Below are positions 13,649-17,994 of a stretch of DNA of 17,994 nucleotides, in pieces (positions within the stretch are counted from its first letter, which is position 1; each line of letters starts with the position of its first letter). The translations under genes and the position numbers were made by a program. The notes beneath the pieces are model-generated. The model saw nothing but the letters and a program-made list of their open reading frames with translations. It was not told the DNA's origin and made no database searches. The stretch is from positions 1 to 17,994 of the forward strand of contig NZ_JAQIVI010000596.1 of NCBI RefSeq assembly GCF_028618695.1. The letters are read 5' to 3'. This DNA is from Natrinema soli. Its GTDB lineage: Archaea; Halobacteriota; Halobacteria; Halobacteriales; Natrialbaceae.

Positions 13649-13936
13649 CTACTCTGATAGTAGCTCGCCCACGTACTGGTCTTCCCAGTCCCAACGCGCC
13701 TCGATCTCGCGGCGACCGCGCCGAGTGAGCGTGTAGATGTTCGTCCGTCGATCAACTTCGCCTTTCTCGACGAGGCCCTTGTCGACGAGTTCATCCAGAT
13801 TCGGGTAGAGTCGGCCGTGATGGATCTCCTTCTCGTAGTAATTCTCGAGTTCGTTCTTGATCGCGAGTCCGTGTGGTTCGTCCTGGCCGACGATCGTGTA
13901 CAGCAGGTCACGCTGGAAGCCCGTTAAATCGTACAT
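13649..13936 (-). CDS. PadR-family transcriptional regulator
   Basis: 95 aa from ATG 13936 (MYDLTGFQRDLLYTIVGQDE); the frame extends to 13981, but those residues are not family-like. The rest is a canonical PadR winged helix: PHGLAIKNELENYYEKEIHH, GRLYPNLDELVDKGLVEKGE and RRTNIYTLTRRGRREIEARW. The haloarchaeal short form lacks the long C-terminal dimerisation helices of bacterial PadR, as here. It normally represses a neighbouring gene in response to a small ligand. No adjacent effector gene is obvious; its 3' end overlaps the read-through tail of the Orc1/Cdc6 remnant on the other strand. Confidence 0.85.
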   Translation of the reverse strand: MYDLTGFQRDLLYTIVGQDEPHGLAIKNELENYYEKEIHHGRLYPNLDELVDKGLVEKGEVDRRTNIYTLTRRGRREIEARWDWEDQYVGELLSE

Positions 13937-14023
13937 ATTTGTTCGGTGTTCTATCAGGATATGAGAGGTCGAAAACAGCATGGGAAACGGCTCTGGTAGG
14001 ATATTTAGACGATGCCGGATTTG

Positions 14024-14221
14024 TCAGTCTGCATCGTCTGGGTCGTCTTCTAGCTCACTCGCGTCGAGATCGTCCCACGCACCCTCCTGTTCCCAGTCGA
14101 CGATCGGCGTTGGTTCCATCCCCGAGCGGTCGCGTATCTTGCCCGTGTATTCGAATCGCTCTCGGGGATACCCAGTGAGATCGGCCAAGATCGACAGTGC
14201 GTCAGGCTTGTCACTCGTCAT
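14024..14221 (-). CDS. Small acidic hypothetical protein (65 aa)
   Basis: Starts at ATG 14221 (MTSDKPDALSILADLTGYPR), which overlaps the TAA of the preceding gene by one base (TAATG), a translational-coupling arrangement. The rest is ERFEYTGKIRDRSGMEPTPI, then IVDWEQEGAWDDLDASELED. It is soluble and strongly acidic at the C-terminus. No family is recognised. It is probably made together with the 92-aa partner and may bind it. Confidence 0.65.
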   Translation of the reverse strand: MTSDKPDALSILADLTGYPRERFEYTGKIRDRSGMEPTPIVDWEQEGAWDDLDASELEDDPDDAD

Positions 14222-14499
14222 TAGCAAAGTTTGTCCTCGACGTTCGAGGTCTTGTCCTTCGACTTATCGGCGGTTTCACTCGCCGTTTCTTTCGCCGATT
14301 CGCCGGCCTCAGCCGCCGTATCCTTCGCTGCTGTCGCTCGCTCGCTACCAAAATCAAGTGCTGTCTCCCTGGTCCCGCGTGGCTTGACGCGGGTTTCGAA
14401 CCCCTCATTTTCGTACAGTGTTGCAACTAACGCCTCAAAGTCACTCGGCGAACATGCTTCGTGGATCGCCTCTGCAACCGTCACGTCAGCAGTTGGCAT
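14221..14499 (-). CDS. Restriction-endonuclease-like N-terminus with LEA-like Ala/Lys/Glu tail
   Basis: 92 aa. Residues 1-50 (PSDFEALVATLYENEGFETR, VKPRGTRETALDFG) resemble the opening of Mrr-type restriction endonuclease domains, where a helix with FE-LV is followed by a strand and a loop. The catalytic strands are missing. Residues 52-90 are a repetitive amphipathic helix of Ala, Lys, Glu, Ser and Thr (ATAAKDTAAEAGESAKETAS), similar to LEA or apolipoprotein-like stress proteins. It may be a truncated nuclease gene patched with a low-complexity helix, or an unrelated new family. It is coupled to the 65-aa gene by TAATG. A TATA-like element (14525-14530) lies about 28 nt upstream. Confidence 0.65.
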   Translation of the reverse strand: MPTADVTVAEAIHEACSPSDFEALVATLYENEGFETRVKPRGTRETALDFGSERATAAKDTAAEAGESAKETASETADKSKDKTSNVEDKLC

Positions 14500-14521
14500 A
14501 TGGGAAGACAGTATAACGAAC

Positions 14522-14532
14522 AGGCATAAACC
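14522..14532. promoter_or_regulatory. Shared TATA element for divergent small genes
   Basis: GGCATAAACC gives TTTATG on the minus strand, about 28 nt before ATG 14499, and CATAAA on the plus strand, about 23 nt before GTG 14550. The two promoters would be mutually exclusive if both are used. Confidence 0.4.
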
Positions 14533-14549
14533 TAGGTTAGGAGGTTAGC

Positions 14550-14684
14550 GTGAAACGCACGCTCACTACAGTTGCGAACCTAACGCTGTTCCTCTTATCA
14601 GATACCGGTGGTGTTAGCAGAGTCGTGTTGAATACAGGGCTCGTATGCCACACGGATCGAAGGACAGTCTACGAAGGATGCTGA
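14550..14684 (+). CDS. Possible 44-aa peptide with hydrophobic N-terminus
   Basis: GTG 14550, preceded by GGAGG at 14540-14544 (5 nt spacer), opens MKRTLTTVANLTLFLLSDTG and then VSRVVLNTGLVCHTD. Basic residues followed by a short hydrophobic stretch look like the first part of a signal or membrane segment. The remainder is not membrane-like, so it may be the N-terminus of a truncated gene. The strong Shine-Dalgarno sequence is the main support. Confidence 0.35.
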   Translation: MKRTLTTVANLTLFLLSDTGGVSRVVLNTGLVCHTDRRTVYEGC

Positions 14685-14701
14685 ACGGTCAATACAGCCG
14701 T

Positions 14702-14953
14702 TTACGTATCGGCAGCCGGAAGTATAAACGAGAACGTCGATCCCTCGTCCAGTTCGGAGTCGACCCAAATCTCTCCGCTGTGGCGCTCGATAATCCGTTC
14801 GCAGAGCGCAAGACCAATTCCAGTACCGTTACCATCGCTATGACTGTGGCCTCGCTGGAACACCTCGAAGATCTGCTCCTGTTCTTCTGGGTCGATCCCG
14901 ATTCCCTCGTCCTCAATGGAGACGATCCAATCTGTGTCGTTCCTCTCCTTCAA
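14702..14953 (-). pseudogene. Histidine-kinase ATPase domain, C-terminal remnant
   Basis: The minus frame ends a HATPase_c domain: IEDEGIGIDPEEQEQIFEVF (the G1 and F boxes), then NGTGIGLALCERIIERHSGE (the G2 box) and STFSFILP before a natural stop. The N box, phospho-acceptor histidine and sensor part are absent. Homology starts at about 14950, in mid-domain, and upstream is unrelated AT-richer sequence in another frame (14913-15044). Translation from a TTG at 14953 would give a non-functional piece. Confidence 0.8.
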
Positions 14954-15044
14954 CAGAAAATTCTATTGTATCCCCATAGACATTGATATCCACATCATCA
15001 AGTCCGACATTACCATCATCTTCCACATTGATAGTAAGACCCAT
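14913..15044 (-). CDS. Small acidic protein (43 aa) with strong promoter
   Basis: ATG 15044 opens MGLTINVEDDGNVGLDDVDI and NVYGDTIEFSVEGEE, then seven more residues to TGA at 14913-14915. The first 35 residues are acidic beta-type sequence with typical haloarchaeal character. The last 8 are read across the kinase remnant in the wrong frame, so the gene is probably truncated by the rearrangement that brought the kinase piece in. A TATTTATAT-like box on the minus strand (15066-15076) lies 26 nt upstream, ideal for a leaderless transcript. The family is unknown. Confidence 0.5.
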   Translation of the reverse strand: MGLTINVEDDGNVGLDDVDINVYGDTIEFSVEGEERHRLDRLH

Positions 15045-15064
15045 GTCTGTTCACAGACGTGATA

Positions 15065-15076
15065 CGATATAAATAG
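15065..15076 (-). promoter_or_regulatory. TATA box for the 15044 gene
   Basis: Minus-strand CTATTTATATCG, centred 26 nt before ATG 15044. The plus-strand reading, CGATATAAATAG, lies 40-50 nt before ATG 15115 and could also serve the divergent winged-helix gene with a longer leader. Confidence 0.5.
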
Positions 15077-15114
15077 ATGCCGGAACGCTGGTGACCGCTA
15101 TAACCCTCATACAA

Positions 15115-15420
15115 ATGTCATCATTGGTGCAAGAAAAGCGTCAAACCGAAACTATCTCTACAAGCCATGATCCACCGATAACATATAACATGAACTCTTC
15201 AACAGAAGCGTCGCTTGAAGAACTACCTCCAAGCTCGAAACTTGTCTACAAGACGTTAGAATACGAATATGAACGTACCCAAAAGAAACTCATTGAGGAG
15301 ACAAAACTCGTTGCACGGACCGTTCGGTATGCACTCAACCGGCTTGAAGAGGAAGGATTAATTGAGAAACAAGTATCCTTCCAAGATGCACGCCAACAAC
15401 TCTATATGGTCTCTGAATGA
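15115..15420 (+). CDS. Winged-helix DNA-binding protein (MarR-like)
   Basis: 101 aa from ATG 15115; ATG 15190 and GTG 15091 are alternative starts. The conserved domain begins at LEELPPSSKLVYKTLEYEYE. It continues TQKKLIEETKLVARTVRYAL (helix-turn-helix) and NRLEEEGLIEKQVSFQDARQ, with the wing ending QLYMVSE. This is a very common haloarchaeal single-domain family. The N-terminal 34 residues before MNSSTEAS are of low complexity and poorly constrained. It is divergent from the 43-aa gene across a 70-nt gap and could control it. Confidence 0.8.
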   Translation: MSSLVQEKRQTETISTSHDPPITYNMNSSTEASLEELPPSSKLVYKTLEYEYERTQKKLIEETKLVARTVRYALNRLEEEGLIEKQVSFQDARQQLYMVSE

Positions 15421-15463
15421 GAGCCCCCATTTATTGAAAACCCCCATTCAGAACAAATCCTGG

Positions 15464-15802
15464 TTACCTCTGTTCTTCTAGCAATTCCTCAATCTTCCAG
15501 AAACTCATTGCCTCACCGATATCCGTGTCGTACTCAGCAATAGCCTTCACACCCTCATCCTCGTCAGTATACAAGAGATCGTAGCGTGCACTGTCACCGG
15601 TATCTATCGAAAAATACGGATCAGTACTGTCCCTGATTTCATGCCCATAGTCCTCGACCTGATCCTCGAGGATACTCCTGACAGTGTCGACAGGGAACTC
15701 CACTGGGAACAAATACTGATCTCCAAGGGTTATTGACCCCCCAGCAAAGTCGTTCCGCTCTGGATCATATCCTGTATTCAGTTCTTCAATCGGACTACTC
15801 AC
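15464..15802 (-). CDS. Hypothetical 112-aa acidic protein
   Basis: GTG start at 15802. The protein is acidic, with an N-terminal region containing SITLGDQYLFPVEFPVDTVR, a middle of strands (PYFSIDTGDSARYDLLYTDE) and a C-terminal helix (EAMSFWKIEELLEEQR). It has the look of a small alpha/beta immunity- or antitoxin-type protein, but I recognise no family. The only TATA-like sequence in position, TTTTTAATAT at 15824-15834, lies inside the end of the adjoining IS630 element, so its present promoter may have been supplied by the insertion. It converges with the winged-helix gene ending at 15420. Confidence 0.65.
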   Translation of the reverse strand: MSSPIEELNTGYDPERNDFAGGSITLGDQYLFPVEFPVDTVRSILEDQVEDYGHEIRDSTDPYFSIDTGDSARYDLLYTDEDEGVKAIAEYDTDIGEAMSFWKIEELLEEQR

Positions 15803-15817
15803 CTTCCAGTTCTACTA

Positions 15818-16872
15818 TAGTAGATATTAAAAATAATTACTCATATTTGGGACCGAGAGTTGGTCGAGAGCGGTATCGATCGCTGTTGTAAGCTCAGTAA
15901 GTGACCCAAAGAATCGGTTACTGAGAGCCGTTTGTAGTTGTCTCCAGCACGCTTCGACCGGATTTAGTTCGGGAGAGTACGCCGGTAACGTGACGAATGC
16001 AAGGTCGTCACGGGCCGCCAGGTCCGTGACGGCCGATGCCTGAAAGTACGGTGCTCCATCGAGCACCACGATCAAATCATTTTTGAACTCATTACATAAC
16101 TCGAAAATGAAATATTTTGCGTGGTCGGCGGTCACGTACTCTTCGAACCGAGCAAAAAAGCGATCACCGTCCTCGGTGATCGCGCCCAAAAGGCACGTCC
16201 AGTCGCGTTGTCTGGATAATTCGATAGACAGCCGCGTGCCGCGCGGAAACCACGCGGCACGCGACTCGACTTGGACGGATTTCTTGGTTTGATTGATGCA
16301 GACTACTGTGGCGTCCATCTCCTGCCGCTTTTTTTGAGCCCCTCACGGAATGTCTCTTGCTCGTCAGCATCAGCTTCGGCGGCTGTACGGCATGGTTTTT
16401 GATAGCTCAATCCCGCTTCTTTGAGCAACCGCCGGCAACTCGGGATTGAGTATTCGACGGCGTACGTTTCGCCGAGATCCTGCTGTACGAGCGCCGGCGT
16501 CCACGCCGGCGCGTCGATACCAACTTCTTTGGACGATTCGTGGACAGTTTCTTCGAACACTTTTTGCTCTTCTTCTGAGAGCTTGCGTTTTCTTCCAGAT
16601 CAATAATCATCAGTTACAGCACGCTCAAGCGATTCGTCGGTGTCGAGTCGCTTAAGTCAGCTATAGATTGTCCGTCGCTGAACGTCGTACCACTCGGCTA
16701 GTTCAGTCTGTGTGACGCCGTTTTTGCACGCTATTACCGCTAAGAGCCGTTGCATCGGCTTCTTTCCCTCTACGTTGTCAAGGGCGTCTTGCAATTCCTC
16801 GACAGAGATCTTGTCGAGATGATCTACTACGTTTAGCAACAACCTCTGAGTAGAAAGTTCTAACGGCTACTA
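15818..16872 (-). mobile_element. IS630-family insertion sequence, degenerate
   Basis: A 1055-bp element with imperfect terminal inverted repeats beginning TAGTAG (15 of 23 positions match between the left end at 15818 and the complement of the right end at 16872). It is flanked on both sides by TA (15816-15817 and 16873-16874), the target duplication of IS630/Tc1-mariner elements. It holds one minus-strand transposase gene that is broken several times. To the right it abuts a remnant of another IS630 transposase. Confidence 0.75.
15827..16842 (-). pseudogene. IS630-family transposase, inactivated
   Basis: The N-terminal helix-turn-helix (VTQTELAEWYDVQRRTIYS) is followed by a TGA (16657-16659) where Trp is expected, then LKRLDTDESLERAVTDDY and a second TGA (16600-16602). 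The same frame continues as RKRKLSEEEQKVFEETVHES to a run of seven A (16329-16335). After that the catalytic part follows in the -1 frame from MDATVVCINQTKKS to LSVPNMSNYF. The DDE triad appears as N in VCINQTKK, where I expect D, then D in VVLDGAPY and E in SPELNPVEACW. Two nonsense codons, a frame change and an Asp-to-Asn change make it inactive. Confidence 0.85.
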
Positions 16873-16873
16873 T

Positions 16874-16958
16874 AGCCGAGTGGTACGGCGTTCAGCGACG
16901 CACAATCTATACTGGCTCGAGCGTCTCGACACCGACGAGTCGATTGAGCAGTCGATCC
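16874..16958 (+). pseudogene. Remnant of a second IS630 transposase (helix-turn-helix part)
   Basis: The plus strand reads AEWYGVQRRTIY, then, after loss of one base at about 16911, WLERLDTDESIEQSI. This matches the helix-turn-helix region of the adjoining transposase (AEWYDVQRRTIYS, LKRLDTDESLE) but in the opposite orientation. It begins exactly at the TA/GCC edge of the complete element, so that element probably inserted at a CTAG target within, or recombined next to, an older copy. About 28 codons survive. Confidence 0.75.
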
Positions 16959-17303
16959 TGCCGCCGATCGCCAGCGTGATCGCGGCGACTTCCCTCTGGC
17001 AGTTCGATTATGGCTTTGTGGTTCCGTTGTTCTTACTCGACGCCGTCGCCTTCTGGTTCGTCGTGCCGGTCCGCCCCGCGAGCGCGTCAAGCGAGGGTTC
17101 GACTACCAGATCGCCGGTAAAGAGATGCCAACGCTCATCGAAATCGGCGCGCGGATCCGCGAGACGGACGAGGAGAGCGTCCCGAGCCGAGAGTACGTCA
17201 CGCCGACAGCGCGATCTCGATCGAACGAACCGAGGACGATGGAATTCGACTCGTTTTTACCGAATTGCAACTCCTTTCGACGGCTCGAGTCGGAACGGAC
17301 CGT
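16959..17303 (+). pseudogene. Membrane-protein gene remnant in three frames
   Basis: Coding-like sequence runs across three phases. First comes SVIAATSLWQFDYGFVVPLF followed by LLDAVAFWFVVPVR, a likely pair of membrane segments. Then from about 17072 RERVKRGFDYQIAGKEMPTL and IEIGARIRETDEESVPSREY. Then from about 17205 SAISIERTEDDGIRLVFTEL and QLLSTARVGTD. Two indels would account for this. It ends against the convergent thiamine-enzyme gene. Whether the three parts belong to one protein is inferred from order and strand. The family is not recognised. Confidence 0.5.
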
Positions 17304-17305
17304 CG

Positions 17306-17994
17306 TTATCGGTTCATCCAGACGCCGGACTGGGGTTCGTAAGGATCAGTCGGAATCTCGACGAGCGTCGGGCCGTCGCTCGTGATGGCGTCGGCCACGG
17401 TCGACTCGATCTCGTCGGGCGTTTCTGCCCGCGCGGCCTCAAGACCAAGCCCCTCGGCAACGGTGGTGTAGGAAACCGGCGTCTCCTCCCAGCCGTACTC
17501 GCCCTCGTCCATCCGGTAGTTCCGGCTGGCGTCCTCGCTGATGATGGCATAGTCGCTGTTGTTGAGGACGACGACCGTCACGTCGAGTTCCTCGTCCGCC
17601 AGCGTGTGTAGCTCGTGGACGCACATCAACAGCCCGCCGTCGCCCGAGAGCGCCACGACGTCTCGCTCGGGGTTCGCCATCTTCGCTCCGATCGCGGCGG
17701 GAACCCCGGTTCCCATCGTCGCCCACGAACCCGGACTGACGTGACCACGGGGCTCGTACATCGGGAACATCTGAAGCGCCCACAGCCGGTATCCGCCCGC
17801 ATCGAGCGAAACGATCGCGTCGGACGGCGTCCCCTCGCGGATCGCGTCCAGTGCCGTGACGGACGTCAGCGGCGGCTCCGTTATCCCCCGTAGTTCCTCG
17901 AGGAGCTCGTCGATCGCGGCTCGCGTCGATCGAGCGCGCTCCCGCCCGGTCTCACCGGCGATCGTTCGGTCCGCCAGCGCGCCGTCGAGCGCCT
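17306..17994 (-). CDS. Thiamine-pyrophosphate-dependent enzyme (acetolactate-synthase-like), C-terminal part
   Basis: The last 228 residues of a minus-strand gene that starts beyond the right edge; the frame is open throughout. The first 75 residues end a central domain (SDAIVSLDAGGYRLWALQMF). The C-terminal TPP-binding domain follows: PGSWATMGTGVPAAIGAKMA, then SGDGGLLMCVHELHTLADEE with the GDG motif, and VVVLNNSDYA. The spacing from GDG to NN is about 25 residues, the classical TPP/Mg2+ motif. The tail DGPTLVEIPTDPYEPQ is typical of the acetolactate synthase, pyruvate oxidase and benzoylformate decarboxylase superfamily. Substrate specificity cannot be told from this part. It is intact, unlike its neighbours, and probably marks resident chromosomal sequence. 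Confidence 0.85.
   Translation of the reverse strand, partial: ALDGALADRTIAGETGRERARSTRAAIDELLEELRGITEPPLTSVTALDAIREGTPSDAIVSLDAGGYRLWALQMFPMYEPRGHVSPGSWATMGTGVPAAIGAKMANPERDVVALSGDGGLLMCVHELHTLADEELDVTVVVLNNSDYAIISEDASRNYRMDEGEYGWEETPVSYTTVAEGLGLEAARAETPDEIESTVADAITSDGPTLVEIPTDPYEPQSGVWMNR

Noticed and set aside
14385..14404. tRNA T-arm-like GGTTTCGAACCCC
   Set aside because: It lies inside the coding sequence of the 92-aa gene, and no acceptor or anticodon arms can be folded around it.
16880..17611. 243-codon plus-strand frame as a single gene
   Set aside because: It joins an IS630 remnant, one phase of the membrane-gene remnant and the antisense of the thiamine-enzyme gene.
1..17994. CRISPR array
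   Set aside because: I saw no regularly spaced direct repeats of 25-40 nt; the only tandem array is the 9-bp coding repeat at 1588-1706.

Overview
The window looks like a haloarchaeal (class Halobacteria) accessory region, probably a genomic island or a degraded integrated plasmid. Coding sequence is GC-rich and predicted proteins are acidic. Several families are typical of halophilic archaea: a HalOD1 output-domain protein, PadR and winged-helix regulators, a Tat-exported beta-helix protein, and IS630 and IS4/IS5-type insertion sequences. Many genes have a TATA-like element about 26-30 nt before the start codon, as expected for leaderless archaeal transcripts. The genus cannot be fixed from this sequence. 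Family assignments come from motif recognition only; no database search was run.

Layout. (1) 1-201: start of a mechanosensitive-channel-like gene, running off the left edge. (2) 327-5764, all on the minus strand: a 105-aa orphan; a C-terminal copy of a helix-turn-helix regulator; a Tat-signal beta-helix protein with an acidic repeat tail; a transposase tail; a second, frameshifted copy of the regulator; and two small cysteine-containing genes joined by an ATGA overlap. (3) 5889-8546: a winged-helix gene with an operator-like dyad, a junction of two broken convergent genes, an HNH endonuclease with a SWIM zinc finger, and a 210-aa protein whose C-terminus resembles HEPN/AbiJ-type proteins. (4) 8648-11749: small zinc-finger genes, a PD-(D/E)xK-like protein, a DUF6884-like gene coupled to a GIY-YIG nuclease gene, a WYL-only protein, and a distinctly AT-rich 203-aa orphan facing it. 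(5) 11760-15802: mostly debris and small regulators: an Orc1/Cdc6 C-terminal remnant, PadR, HalOD1, a coupled small-gene pair, a histidine-kinase ATPase remnant, a winged-helix protein and a 112-aa orphan. (6) 15818-16872: a dead IS630 element with TA duplications, abutting a remnant of a second IS630 transposase, then a gene remnant in three frames. (7) 17306-17994: C-terminal part of a thiamine-pyrophosphate enzyme, running off the right edge.

The stretch most worth following up is 6887-11749. It packs four nuclease-type proteins (HNH-SWIM, PD-(D/E)xK-like, GIY-YIG and the DUF6884 partner of the last), a HEPN-like protein, a WYL sensor domain and an AT-rich unknown, which is the composition expected of a defence or DNA-modification island. 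A second recurring unit is the set of minus-strand genes ending in the duplicated helix-turn-helix regulator. The Orc1/Cdc6 fragment and the insertion-sequence debris suggest that part of the island came from an extrachromosomal replicon.
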